Shown here: one piece after another, positions 49,980-58,364 of the stretch
How the letters are laid out: each line of letters opens with the position of its first letter
Numbering within the stretch: position 1 is the first letter of the stretch
NCBI RefSeq assembly: GCF_036227325.1
Contig: NZ_CP109467.1
Location: forward strand, 682,001 to 746,000
DNA from: Streptomyces sp. NBC_01465
GTDB lineage: Bacteria > Actinomycetota > Actinomycetes > Streptomycetales > Streptomycetaceae
DNA: 64,000 nucleotides
Direction of reading: 5' to 3'
The notes under the pieces: model-generated
Databases searched by the model: none
Told to the model about the DNA's origin: nothing
Seen by the model: only the letters and a program-made list of their open reading frames with translations
Translations under genes and position numbers: made by a program

Positions 49980-50041
49980 ACTGAGCAACCGCTTAGTCGC
50001 TCAGTAGTCGAGACGCTAGAAGCCTTGGCACCCGGTGTCAA
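49980..50041 (-). promoter_or_regulatory. Promoter with palindromic operator upstream of the fabG-like operon
   Basis: On the minus strand TTGACA (50036-50041) is followed by 17 bases and TAGCGT (50013-50018), a close fit to a vegetative promoter. Immediately downstream, ACTGAGC (49999-50005) and GCTCAGT (49980-49986) form perfect seven-base arms with a 12-base spacer, covering the likely transcription start. This is the arrangement of a TetR-type repressor of acyl-CoA or fatty-acid genes; no such regulator gene is adjacent. Confidence 0.65.
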
Positions 50042-50088
50042 CGGCCTCAGGAATCAGCAGCGAAGATCACACTCGCCCCGTGCCCGCC

Positions 50089-50472
50089 TCAGTGCACCAA
50101 CAGCCGGAGCAGCCGCTCCAGCTCCGCCTCCGGGTCCAGGGTCAGCCCGGTGTGCACGGGACCCGGCTGTACGACGGTGGAGCGCGGCGCGATCAGCCAC
50201 CGGAACCGGCGCCCCGGATCGTCACCGGACGCCTGCCCGGCCGCGTCCCCGCCCCGGCAGATCCCCTCGACGGCGTGGAGCGCCGCCCGTACGCCGGCGA
50301 CATCCGCCCCCGGGTCCAGCGCCGCCAGTTTCGCCTCGTCCAGATGCGTACGGGCGGCGACGTAGGACTTCGCGCGGCAGTAGACCACCACGCCCGCGTT
50401 GAACACCTCACCGCGCTCGACCCGCGGCATCACCCGCACGAGTGCGTACTCGAAAACGTCCCGATGGCTCAC
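50089..50472 (-). CDS. DUF3037-family protein
   Basis: 127 residues from a GTG at 50472 that overlaps the end of the HipA-kinase gene (GTGA). The sequence HRDVFEYALVRVMPRVERGE, then FNAGVVVYCRAKSYVAART with CDEAKL-like acidic turn and FRWLIAPRSTVVQPGPVHTG, fits DUF3037 proteins, which in many bacteria are encoded next to HipA-type kinases. Function unknown. The strict coupling to the kinase gene suggests a partner, substrate or regulator of it. Cytoplasmic. Confidence 0.82.
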   Translation of the reverse strand: MSHRDVFEYALVRVMPRVERGEVFNAGVVVYCRAKSYVAARTHLDEAKLAALDPGADVAGVRAALHAVEGICRGGDAAGQASGDDPGRRFRWLIAPRSTVVQPGPVHTGLTLDPEAELERLLRLLVH

Positions 50473-51317
50473 TGGCCGCCGTCCTTCTTCTTTGCCGGGT
50501 GCGGCCACGGCGTGAGATGATCCGTCAGCCAGCCCGGCGCGTTCGAGGGCCTGGCGGCGGTCGGCGGGCCGAAGTTGATGCGTTCGTGCATGCCCGCGGC
50601 GCGCTCGAGGAGCACCTCCACATACGCACGCCGGAGCGCATCGGTCGTGTCGAAGCCCTGCTCCCCCTCCAGCCAGACGTCGGGTACGTCGGCGGCGCAC
50701 GCGGTCAGCAGCTCCTCGGTGACGAGGGGCGCGAGTTCGGCCGCGGCGGCGGCGACATCCGGTGCGAACGGCGCGAGAGCGTGGTCGGCGGCGTCGTACG
50801 GCTTGGTGCCGTAGTTCTTCGCGGACGGCCAGTTGTGGTGCCAGATCATGGTGGCGCCGTGGTCGATGAGCCACAGATCGCCGTGCCAGACCAGCATGTT
50901 GGGGTTCCGCCATGAGCGGTCCACGTTGTTGATGACGGCGTCGAACCAGACGATCCGCCCGGCCTCCTCGGCCCCCACCTGGTAGGCGAGGGGGTCGAAG
51001 CCGATCGACCCCGGCAGGAAGTCCATGCCGAGGTTCAGCCCGCCGCTCGCCTTGAGGAGCTCCTGCACCTCCTGGTCGGGCTCGCCCAGACCGATGACCG
51101 GGTCGAGCTCCATCTGCACCAGTTCGGGGATGCGCAGCCCCAGCCTGCGGGCGAGCTGCCCGCAGATGACCTCGGCGACCAGGGTCTTGCGGCCCTGTCC
51201 GGCGCCGGTGAATTTCATGACGTACGTACCGAGATCGTCGGCCTCGACGATCCCCGGAAGCGAGCCGCCCTCACGCAAAGGCGTGACGTAGCGGGTCGCT
51301 GTGACTTCGGTGAGCAT
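50469..51317 (-). CDS. HipA-like kinase
   Basis: 282 residues, ATG at 51317. HipA fold features: GTYVMKFTGAGQGRKTLVAEVICGQLA (ATP-binding Lys and glutamate), then ELLKASGGLNLGMDFLPGSIG, and the catalytic and metal sites WFDAVINNVDRSWRNPNMLV (Asp-x-x-x-x-Asn) and LWLIDHGATM (D-H-G in place of DFG). It is shorter than classical HipA toxin (about 440) and no HipB-like HTH partner is present; instead the DUF3037 gene overlaps it. It probably phosphorylates a protein or other target; target unknown. Confidence 0.82.
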   Translation of the reverse strand: MLTEVTATRYVTPLREGGSLPGIVEADDLGTYVMKFTGAGQGRKTLVAEVICGQLARRLGLRIPELVQMELDPVIGLGEPDQEVQELLKASGGLNLGMDFLPGSIGFDPLAYQVGAEEAGRIVWFDAVINNVDRSWRNPNMLVWHGDLWLIDHGATMIWHHNWPSAKNYGTKPYDAADHALAPFAPDVAAAAAELAPLVTEELLTACAADVPDVWLEGEQGFDTTDALRRAYVEVLLERAAGMHERINFGPPTAARPSNAPGWLTDHLTPWPHPAKKKDGGQ

Positions 51318-51400
51318 GACGCCAGGTTACGTCGGGGGCGCAGGCCGACGATCACTTGTTTTTCCGCCCGTCCCACCCCCGAGAGAAACCGAGGAAACCG

Positions 51401-53371
51401 ATGGAGCCCATGGACACCGAAGCTTTCCCCCGTCAGTTCGCCCGCACCCGCCGCTTCACGCTCGGCGCCCCGCGCGACTTCACCGTCTCCCCCGACGGTG
51501 AGCGCGTGCTGTTCCTCCGCTCCGGTCAGCTGTGGCTGTACGAGGTCGGGGCCGGGGCCGAGCGGATGCTGGCGCAGTCGGCGTCGTCGTACGCGACCGA
51601 CCGCCGGGCCCATCTGGTCGCGTACGCCACCGCCGGCGCGCTCTGGACCGTGACGACGGACGGCTCGGCCCCGCGCCGCATCGCAGCCGCCGGACCCGTC
51701 AGCGACCCCCGGCCCTCGCCCGACGGGACGCTGATCGCGTACGTCACCGGGGGCGCGCTCCGGGTCGTACGCACCGACGGGACGCACGACCGCCCGCTCG
51801 CGGAGCCCGAGGGCGACGAGGTGACCTACGGACTCGCCGACTTCACCGCGACCACCTCCATCGGCAGAACCCGCGGCTTCTGGTGGTCGCCGGAGAGCGA
51901 CGCGCTGCTGGTCGCCCGCGTCGACCCCACGAAGGTCCACCGCAGGTACATCGCCGACCCCGCCCACCCCGACCGGGCGCCGCGCGCGGTCCGCTACCCG
52001 GCGGCGGGCACCCCCAACGCCGAGACGTCACTGCACCTGCTGACGGTGGAGGGCGGGCACACCCCGGTCGACCTCGCCTTCGAGTACCTCCTGAATGCCG
52101 GCTGGGGACCCGCGGGCCCCGTCGTGACCCTCCAGTCCCGCGACCAGCGCACCGTGCGGGTCCTCGCCCTCGAACCGTCCACCGGGAGCGCCGAGTTGCT
52201 CGCGCAGGTGACGGACGAGACCTGGGTGCAGTTCCCGCCGGGCACCCCGGCCTTCACCGCAGCCGGTACGCCGGTGATGTCCGCCGTGCGCGGCGACACC
52301 CGGGCGATCCTGATCGGCGACGTGCCCAGCCCGGACGGACTGCAGGTGCGCGAAGTGCTCGCCACCGAGGGCGAGCGGGTCCTGTTCACGGCGAGCGACG
52401 AGCCGACGCAGACCCACGTCTGGTCGTACGAACCCGCCGACGGCTTCACTCGCCTCACCGACGAGCCCGGGGTGCACACGGCCGCCGCCGGAGGCGACAC
52501 GCTCGTCCTGGACAGCCGCACCCCGGACGGCCAGAGCGTGACCGTGCTGCGCCACGCCAAGCCGGCCGGCGAGATCGCGGTGCTGACCGAGGAGCCGCTT
52601 GTCACGCCCCGCCCGGTCCATCTCGTCCTCGGGGAGCGACAGTTGCGCAGCCGCCTGCATCTTCCGTCCTGGTACGAGGAGGGCTCACCCGCGCTGCCCG
52701 TCCTCCTCAGTCCGTACGCCGGTCCGGGCATGCAGGTCGTGACGCAGGCACGCGGCTGGTACACGGCGGTCTGCCAGTGGTTCGCCGAACAGGGCTTCGC
52801 CGTGCTCGCCACGGACGGCCGCGGCACCCCGGGCCGGGGCGTCGCCTGGCAGCGGGCGATCGTGGGCGACCGGCTCGGCCCCGTACTGGAGGACCAGATC
52901 GACGCCCTCCACGCGGCGGCCGAACGCTACGACGCCCTGGACCTGAACCAAGTCGCCGTCCGGGGCTGGTCGTTCAGCGGCTATCTGGCAGCAGGGGCGG
53001 TGCTCCACCGCCCCGATGTCTTCCATGCGGCGGTCGCGGGGGCCGCGCCCACCGACCGCCGGCTGTACGACACGTACTGGGAGGAGCGTTTCCTCGGCCA
53101 CCCGGACGAGAACCCCGAGGCGTACGAGCGCTCCTCACTGCTCCCCCATGCGCACAAACTGTCCCGCCCGCTGATGCTGGTCCACGGACTCGCCGACGAC
53201 AACGTCCACCTGGTCAACACCCTGCGGCTGTCCGCCGCCCTGCTCGCGGCCGGCCGGCCGCACACCGTACTGCCGCTGTCCGGTACGGGGCACCTGGTCG
53301 CACAGGAGGGTGTGGCCGACAACCTCCTCCTCCTGGAACTCGCCTTTCTCAGAAAGTCCTTGAATCTCTGA
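51401..53371 (+). CDS. S9-family prolyl oligopeptidase/dipeptidyl peptidase
   Basis: 656 residues from the ATG at 51401, with GAGGAAACC upstream; an ATG 15 codons earlier is less likely. The N-terminal part is a beta-propeller-like region (FTVSPDGERVLFLRSGQLWLY; DPRPSPDGTLIAYVTGG). The C-terminal alpha/beta hydrolase has VAVRGWSFSGYLAAG (catalytic Ser in G-W-S-F-S-G), MLVHGLADDNVHL (Asp) and LSGTGHLVAQEG (His), the S9B arrangement. It cleaves small peptides, likely X-Pro dipeptides, in the cytoplasm as there is no signal peptide. Followed at 33 bases by the Rieske gene. Confidence 0.9.
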   Translation: MEPMDTEAFPRQFARTRRFTLGAPRDFTVSPDGERVLFLRSGQLWLYEVGAGAERMLAQSASSYATDRRAHLVAYATAGALWTVTTDGSAPRRIAAAGPVSDPRPSPDGTLIAYVTGGALRVVRTDGTHDRPLAEPEGDEVTYGLADFTATTSIGRTRGFWWSPESDALLVARVDPTKVHRRYIADPAHPDRAPRAVRYPAAGTPNAETSLHLLTVEGGHTPVDLAFEYLLNAGWGPAGPVVTLQSRDQRTVRVLALEPSTGSAELLAQVTDETWVQFPPGTPAFTAAGTPVMSAVRGDTRAILIGDVPSPDGLQVREVLATEGERVLFTASDEPTQTHVWSYEPADGFTRLTDEPGVHTAAAGGDTLVLDSRTPDGQSVTVLRHAKPAGEIAVLTEEPLVTPRPVHLVLGERQLRSRLHLPSWYEEGSPALPVLLSPYAGPGMQVVTQARGWYTAVCQWFAEQGFAVLATDGRGTPGRGVAWQRAIVGDRLGPVLEDQIDALHAAAERYDALDLNQVAVRGWSFSGYLAAGAVLHRPDVFHAAVAGAAPTDRRLYDTYWEERFLGHPDENPEAYERSSLLPHAHKLSRPLMLVHGLADDNVHLVNTLRLSAALLAAGRPHTVLPLSGTGHLVAQEGVADNLLLLELAFLRKSLNL

Positions 53372-53403
53372 ACACCTCACGGCCGCCGTCCGTACAGGTC
53401 TGC

Positions 53404-53847
53404 ATGACTTCATCCCAGGAGCCCCTGTACACCTTCGACCGCAGGACCGTCGTCTCCGCGGTGGGAGCGGCCGGCCTCGCCGTCGCCCTCACCGCGTGCG
53501 GCAGTTCGGACAAGACCGGGGGCAGCGACGCCGTGAAACCGGCGCCCGCCGGCAAGAACGGCGACGCCCTCGCGAAGACCGCCGACATCCCCGAGGGCGG
53601 CGGCAAGGTCTTCGCGGACCAGGGCGTGGTGGTCACCCAGCCGGTGGCGGGCCAGTTCAAGGCCTTCTCCTCGAAGTGCACCCACCAGGGCTGTGCCGTC
53701 TCGAAGATCAGCGACGGCACCATCACCTGCCCCTGTCACGGCAGCCAGTTCAGCGCGACGGACGGCAGCGTCAAGCACGGCCCCGCCACAGCGCCGCTGG
53801 CCGCGGCGACGATCAAGGTGGAGGGCGACTCGATCACGCTCGGCTGA
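53404..53847 (+). CDS. Tat/lipoprotein Rieske [2Fe-2S] protein
   Basis: 147 residues, ATG at 53404. The signal FDRRTVVSAVGAAGLAVALTAC combines a twin arginine with a lipobox (LTAC, Cys32), so it is exported folded and lipid-anchored. The Rieske cluster ligands are CTHQGC (Cys92, His94) and CPCHGSQF (Cys109, His112), with Cys97 and Cys111 as the supporting disulfide. Single-domain Rieske lipoproteins of this length are common in streptomycetes; they probably carry electrons at the outer membrane face, partner unknown. The 3' end overlaps the convergent isochorismatase-like gene by 14 bases. Confidence 0.93.
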   Translation: MTSSQEPLYTFDRRTVVSAVGAAGLAVALTACGSSDKTGGSDAVKPAPAGKNGDALAKTADIPEGGGKVFADQGVVVTQPVAGQFKAFSSKCTHQGCAVSKISDGTITCPCHGSQFSATDGSVKHGPATAPLAAATIKVEGDSITLG

Positions 53848-54484
53848 CGCGCCGGGGCCGCTTCCAGCTCGTCAGTACGTCCTCGGTGGTCGCGACCGTG
53901 GCCACCAGCGCGAGCGTGTTGCGGATCATCGCGGGGGTGTAGTCGGCGGGCACCCCCGCGATGGCGTCCGACACCACGAGCGCGGTGTAGCCGAGGTTGA
54001 CCGCGTCGAAGACCGCGTTGGGTATCGCCACGTTGGAGGAGACTCCCACCACGACCAGCGTGCGGCAGCCCAGATTCCGCAGCAGGGGATCGACGTCGGT
54101 GCCCGCGATGGGCGAGAGCCCGTGAAGCCGACGTACGACCAGGTCCTCCTCGGCGACCACGATCGGCTCCGCTATCCGAACCGCCCTCGACCCCGAGTGC
54201 TGCTGTACGGGCAGCCGCTCGGCGGCGCGGAACAGCCGTGCGTTGTGGTTGGCGCCGCGCCCGTCGGGCCGCCGTTCCGCGACCGCGTGCAGCACCTGCA
54301 CCCCCGCTTCGTGCGCGCCGTCGACCAGCCGCGCGACGTTCTGCAGGGCCCCCGACGACCGTGCCTCCTTGGCGAGTTCGGGCAGGGCGCTGTCGAGACC
54401 GACGACACCCTGCTGGCATTCGACGGTGAGCAGGACCGTGCTGGCAGGGGTGAGCTGCTCCGCGAGCTGTTCGGGCGTCGGCAT
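53834..54484 (-). CDS. Isochorismatase-fold protein lacking the usual catalytic triad
   Basis: 216 residues, ATG at 54484. Overall fold matches cysteine hydrolases: STVLLTVECQQGVVG, then LVVRRLHGLSPIAGTDVDPLL and LVVVGVSSNVAIPNAVFDAVNLGY. But at the positions of the usual Asp-Lys-Cys triad I read Glu22, Arg118/119 and Ala153 (SSNVAIP instead of TNVCVE), so it is probably not a classical hydrolase. As I recall, close relatives in other streptomycetes share the change, so it would be conserved rather than a fresh mutation. Function unknown. Sits between the Rieske and PPOX genes. Confidence 0.8.
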   Translation of the reverse strand: MPTPEQLAEQLTPASTVLLTVECQQGVVGLDSALPELAKEARSSGALQNVARLVDGAHEAGVQVLHAVAERRPDGRGANHNARLFRAAERLPVQQHSGSRAVRIAEPIVVAEEDLVVRRLHGLSPIAGTDVDPLLRNLGCRTLVVVGVSSNVAIPNAVFDAVNLGYTALVVSDAIAGVPADYTPAMIRNTLALVATVATTEDVLTSWKRPRRVSRA

Positions 54485-54563
54485 GGGTGTCCCCCGTGTC
54501 TGGTCGGGCCGGGCGCGCGAGATTAGCCCCCATTGCGCGATGACGGAAGAGACCCCATGATTT

Positions 54564-54580
54564 CTGACAGTCAGTCAGAT
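54564..54580. promoter_or_regulatory. Inverted repeat upstream of the PPOX gene
   Basis: TCTGAC (54564-54569) and GTCAGA (54575-54580) with a five-base spacer lie 17 bases before the PPOX-protein ATG and close to its ribosome site. The spacer AGTCA repeats part of the arms. Form and position fit a TetR-type operator. Confidence 0.4.
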
Positions 54581-54596
54581 CGCAGGAGGGGCACCC

Positions 54597-55061
54597 ATGA
54601 CCACCACCGCACAGCGGCGAGGCCGCCGGATCATGATGACGGACGAGGAGCGGGACACGTTCCTCGCCGAGCAGCGCACCTGCCGGGTGGCGACCGTCTC
54701 CGCCGACGGCCGCCCGCACGTCGGCGCGCTCTGGTACGTCTGGGACGGGGAATCCCTCTGGTTGTACTCGATCACCCGCAGCCGGCGCTGGGCGCAGCTG
54801 ACGTCCGATCCCCGCCTCGCGGTGGTCGTCGACGACGGGGAGGAGTACGGGGAGCTGCGCGGGGTGGAGCTCTCGGGCAGCGCGGTCTTCGTCGGCGAGG
54901 CCCCGCGTACGGGCGAACCCTGCCCCGAACTCGACGTCCCCGAGCGGCTGTTCGCGGCCAAGAACTTCGGCCTGGACGCCATGGTGCACGACGGCCGCCA
55001 CGCCTGGCTGCGCCTCACGCCGGAGGCGATCGTCTCCTGGGACTTCCGCAAGATCGGCTAG
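54597..55061 (+). CDS. PPOX-class F420/FMN-dependent split-barrel protein
   Basis: 154 residues, ATG at 54597 with GGAGGGGCACCC upstream. A split beta-barrel of the pyridoxamine-oxidase/F420 class: TCRVATVSADGRPHVGALWYVWDGESLWLY at the start (flavin or deazaflavin pocket), then RRWAQLTSDPRLAVVVDDGEEYGELRGVELSG. Members reduce or bind F420 or FMN. It is divergent from nothing; it overlaps the LysR gene end by four bases. A palindrome lies just upstream. Substrate unknown. Confidence 0.85.
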   Translation: MTTTAQRRGRRIMMTDEERDTFLAEQRTCRVATVSADGRPHVGALWYVWDGESLWLYSITRSRRWAQLTSDPRLAVVVDDGEEYGELRGVELSGSAVFVGEAPRTGEPCPELDVPERLFAAKNFGLDAMVHDGRHAWLRLTPEAIVSWDFRKIG

Positions 55062-55966
55062 GCGGACTGCACTTGGGTCCCGGCCGTGTGCAGGGCGTCC
55101 ACCACGGCCCGGATCGAGGGCCTGCGGTCGGCGTCCGCGCGCCAGATGGCGTACACATGGCGGCACATCGCGGACCGTACGGGCACGGCGACCACCCCGT
55201 CCGGCAGCGGCCCGCGCCCGAGCCGGGGCGCGATCGCGACCCCGAGGCCGGCGGCGATCAGCGCCATCTGGGTCGCGTGCTCGCCCGCGACATGAGCGAC
55301 CTTGGGCTCGATGCCCTTGCCGCCGAGGGTGAACATCAGCCACTCCCAGCAGAACTCGCCCTCGGGCCAGGTGATCCACTCGTCGTCGGCGAAGTCCTCG
55401 AGGTCCACCTCGGCGCGGCCCGCCAGGGGGTGTCCTGCGGGCATCGCGACGTCCGCGAGGTCGTCGAGGAGCGCGCGCTTGGCCATGCCTTCGGGCATCG
55501 GCGTCGGCTTGTTGTACCAGTCGATGACGACCGCGACGTCGAGGTCGCCGCGCACCACCGCGCGTACGGAATCGTCCCCCTCCATCTCCTGTGAGGAGAC
55601 GCGGAGTTGAGGGTGCTCGGCGCGGAGCGCGGCAAGGGCCGCCGGGAAGAGACCGCGCGCGCCGGTCGGGAAGGCGGCGAGCCGCAGGTCGCCCACCACC
55701 CGGCCGCGCTGCGCCTCCAGGTCCGCCTGGGCGATCTCCACCTGGGACAGGATCCGTGCGGCGTGGTCGGCGAGCAGCCGCCCCGCGTCGGTGAGCCGTA
55801 CGCCGCGTCCGTTCTTCGCCAGGAGCGGCTGCCCGGCCTCGCGCTCCAGCTTGGTCAGCTGCTGCGAGACGGCGGAGGTGGTCACATGCAGCCCTTCGGC
55901 CGCCCCGCTCACCGAGCCGTGACGGGCCACCGCATCGAGGGTGCGCAGGCGCTCCAGATTCAACAT
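55058..55966 (-). CDS. LysR-family transcriptional regulator
   Basis: 302 residues, ATG at 55966. The N-terminal winged helix (LERLRTLDAVARHGSVSGAAEGLHVTTSAVSQQLTKLEREAG) and the long linker helix are typical, followed by an effector-binding domain (RGLFPAALAALRAEHPQLRVS; DVAVVIDWYNKPTPMPEGM; ATQMALIAAGLGVAIAPRL). It is divergent from an EamA exporter with 75 bases between the starts. That intergenic segment is AT-rich for this genome (ACTAAGCTAACCACTGAAC) and is probably where it binds. The ligand is unknown. Confidence 0.9.
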   Translation of the reverse strand: MLNLERLRTLDAVARHGSVSGAAEGLHVTTSAVSQQLTKLEREAGQPLLAKNGRGVRLTDAGRLLADHAARILSQVEIAQADLEAQRGRVVGDLRLAAFPTGARGLFPAALAALRAEHPQLRVSSQEMEGDDSVRAVVRGDLDVAVVIDWYNKPTPMPEGMAKRALLDDLADVAMPAGHPLAGRAEVDLEDFADDEWITWPEGEFCWEWLMFTLGGKGIEPKVAHVAGEHATQMALIAAGLGVAIAPRLGRGPLPDGVVAVPVRSAMCRHVYAIWRADADRRPSIRAVVDALHTAGTQVQSA

Positions 55967-56041
55967 GTAAGCGATACTAAGCTAACCACTGAACTTTTTC
56001 TCGATTGTGCTACGACGTTGTCCCCCGGCAAGCTGTTCCCC

Positions 56042-57007
56042 ATGAGCACCGCGACCCCGCACCGGACCGTGTCAGCCCCGGCCACCACCCCGATCACCGC
56101 CACCACCGCCCGCCCCACCGTCGACTGGCGCATCCGCTTCGCCGTGCTCTCGCTCATCTGGGGTTTCAGCTTCCTTCTCATCAAGGTCGGCACCGACGGC
56201 TACGCCCCCTTCCAGGTCACCTTCGGGCGGCTCTTCTTCGGTACGGCGGTCCTCGCGGTCGCGATGCTGGTGAAGCGCGACCGGCTGCCGCGCGGCGCCC
56301 GCACCTGGATGCACCTCGCGGTCGCTGCCCTCCTCCTCAACGCGGCGCCGTTCTCGCTCTTCGCGTACTCGGAGCAAACGATCCCCTCGACGCTCGCGGG
56401 TATCTGCAACGCCACCTCGCCGCTCTGGGGCATGGCCCTGTCGATGGTCGCGCTCTCCGAGGACCGCCCCACGCGCCGCCGGGTCGCCGGACTCGGCGTC
56501 GGCTTCCTGGGTGTGCTGACCGTGCTCGGCGTCTGGCAGGGCTTCTCGGGCCTGGACTACCGGGGCACGGCGATGGCCCTGCTCGCCTCGCTCTGCTACC
56601 CGGTCGGCTGGATCTACCTCCGCCGCACCCTGGCGCACACCGGCAGCTCCAACCTCGCGATCACCGGCTCGCAGCTCTTCGTCGCCACCCTCGAACTGGC
56701 CCTGATCACCCCGCTGTTCACCACCCTGCCCACCTCGTTCCCGGTGGTCCCGCTACTCGCGGTGGTGGCGCTCGGCGCTCTCGGCACCGGGGTCGCGCTG
56801 CTCCTCCAGTACGGCCTGGTCGCCGAAGTCGGCCCGACCACCGCCCAGATGGTGACGTACTTCATCCCCGTCATCGCCACGGCGGCCGGCGTCGCGGTGC
56901 TCGGCGAGAGCCTCAGCTGGAACACCCCGGTCGGCGCCCTGATCGTCCTCGCGGGGGCCGCCCTCACCCAGACCAGGCCCCGGAAGCGGGCGGCACCTCA
57001 GTCGTAA
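56042..57007 (+). CDS. EamA/DMT-family membrane transporter
   Basis: 321 residues, ATG at 56042. A soluble N-terminal tail of about 28 residues (ATTPITATTARPTVDW) precedes ten helices in two EamA repeats: FAVLSLIWGFSFLLIKVG at the first, LASLCYPVGWIYLRRTL at the start of the second, and GESLSWNTPVGALIVLAGAAL near the end. It is one of four EamA genes in the window. It exports a small metabolite under probable control of the divergent LysR regulator. Its end overlaps the convergent MocR regulator by 10 bases. Substrate unknown. Confidence 0.9.
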   Translation: MSTATPHRTVSAPATTPITATTARPTVDWRIRFAVLSLIWGFSFLLIKVGTDGYAPFQVTFGRLFFGTAVLAVAMLVKRDRLPRGARTWMHLAVAALLLNAAPFSLFAYSEQTIPSTLAGICNATSPLWGMALSMVALSEDRPTRRRVAGLGVGFLGVLTVLGVWQGFSGLDYRGTAMALLASLCYPVGWIYLRRTLAHTGSSNLAITGSQLFVATLELALITPLFTTLPTSFPVVPLLAVVALGALGTGVALLLQYGLVAEVGPTTAQMVTYFIPVIATAAGVAVLGESLSWNTPVGALIVLAGAALTQTRPRKRAAPQS

Positions 57008-58293
57008 CGCCGCCCGGGCGCCGGGCCGGACGCGGACGCCACGGCGTCGGCGACCGGCCCGATGTCGTCGTCGGACATCGTGGAGACGGTGAGGCGGACC
57101 CCGGGCGCCGCCGCCATCCGGAAGCGCGCCCCCGGCGCGACGGCCCACCCGGCGTGCAGCAGCCGTGCCACCGCACCCGTCTCGTCCGGTACGGGCACCC
57201 AGACATTCATGCCGCTGCGGCCGTGGGCGTCGACACCTCGTGCCCGCAACGCCTCCACCAGCGCGTCCCTGCGCCGCGCGTACGCTCGCGAGACCTCGCG
57301 CGCATCCACGGCGCCCGAGCTCCACAGGTGGACGACGGCGCGCTGCAGCAGCCTGCTGACCCAGCCGGGACCGAGCCGTTGCCGCCCCAGCACACGGTCG
57401 ACCGTGGCCGCGTCGCCGGTCAGCACGGCGAGCCGCAGATCCGGGCCGTACGCCTTCGAAGTCGACCGCACGAAGGCCCACTTGTCCGTGACACCGGACA
57501 GCGGATGCAGCGGCAGATCGACGATTCCGTGCCCGTGGTCGTCCTCGACGAACAGCACCGAGGGGTACGAGGCCAGCACGGCCCGCAGCTCGCGCGCCCG
57601 TACGCCGCCCACGGCCGCGCCCGTCGGATTCTGCGCCCGCGCGGTGACGATCAGCGCCTTGGCCCCTTCGCGCAGCGCCCGTTCGACCTCGCCGGGCAGC
57701 GGCCCCTCGTCGTCGAGCGCGACGGGTACGGGCCGCAGGCCGAGCGCCGGTACCAGGTCCAACAGGGCGCCCCAACCCGGGTCCTCGATGGCGACCGCGT
57801 CACCGGGGCGCAGATGCGCGGCCAGGACCCGTTCGATGCCGTCGAGCGACCCGGAGACCACCGCGATCCGCCCGTCCGGCACCCCGTCGGCGTCGAACGC
57901 GGCGCGGGCCAGGCGGGCCAGCTCCGGGTCGACGGCGTCCTGTCCGTACAGGCCAGGGTGTTCGTCGTTGTGGTGCGCGGCCGCGGCGAGGGCCTCGCCG
58001 AGCGGGGGCAGCAGGGCCGGGTCCGGGTTGCCGTTGGAGATATTGCGTACGCCGTCGGGGACGTCCGTACGGATGGATTCGCGCGCCGAGATGGCAGGCC
58101 GCGGCCGCACCCGGCTGCCCTTGCGCCCAGCCGTCTCGATCACTCCGCGGTCGCGCAGGGTCCGGTAGGCGGCCGCCACGGTATTCGGATTGACGCCCAG
58201 CTCGGTCGCCAACTCCCTGAGCGGGGGCAGCAGTTGCCCCGGCTCCAGGCGGCCCGCGCCGACGGCCTGCTCCACGCTCGCGGCAATGTCCAT
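56998..58293 (-). CDS. MocR/PtsJ-type regulator (GntR HTH plus aminotransferase domain)
   Basis: 431 residues from the ATG at 58293 (GAAGG upstream); a GTG at 58329 would add 12 residues. GntR helices: SVEQAVGAGRLEPGQLLPPLRELATELGVNPNTVAAAYRTL. The aminotransferase domain has GYGQDAVDPELARL-like approach, VVSGSLDGIERVLAAHL, VEDDHGHGIVDLPL (PLP-binding Asp) and AFVRSTSKAYGPDLRLAVL with the PLP lysine. Members regulate vitamin B6 or transport genes and bind operators through a dimer. It is divergent from two small flavoprotein genes, with a perfect 12-base palindrome between the starts. Confidence 0.9.
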   Translation of the reverse strand: MDIAASVEQAVGAGRLEPGQLLPPLRELATELGVNPNTVAAAYRTLRDRGVIETAGRKGSRVRPRPAISARESIRTDVPDGVRNISNGNPDPALLPPLGEALAAAAHHNDEHPGLYGQDAVDPELARLARAAFDADGVPDGRIAVVSGSLDGIERVLAAHLRPGDAVAIEDPGWGALLDLVPALGLRPVPVALDDEGPLPGEVERALREGAKALIVTARAQNPTGAAVGGVRARELRAVLASYPSVLFVEDDHGHGIVDLPLHPLSGVTDKWAFVRSTSKAYGPDLRLAVLTGDAATVDRVLGRQRLGPGWVSRLLQRAVVHLWSSGAVDAREVSRAYARRRDALVEALRARGVDAHGRSGMNVWVPVPDETGAVARLLHAGWAVAPGARFRMAAAPGVRLTVSTMSDDDIGPVADAVASASGPAPGRRYD

Positions 58294-58340
58294 TGCGCGG
58301 CGACCTTCGATTCCGTACGCTCCTAGCACAAAGCAGATTA

Positions 58341-58352
58341 TGCACTAGTGCA
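58341..58352. promoter_or_regulatory. Perfect 12-base palindrome, probable MocR operator
   Basis: TGCACTAGTGCA at 58341-58352 is perfectly symmetric. A related half (CTAGCACA) lies at about 58323-58330. The site is 48 bases before the regulator start and 13 bases before the ATG of the PNPOx-like gene, so binding would affect both directions. Confidence 0.5.
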
Positions 58353-58364
58353 ATGGAGGACGCA

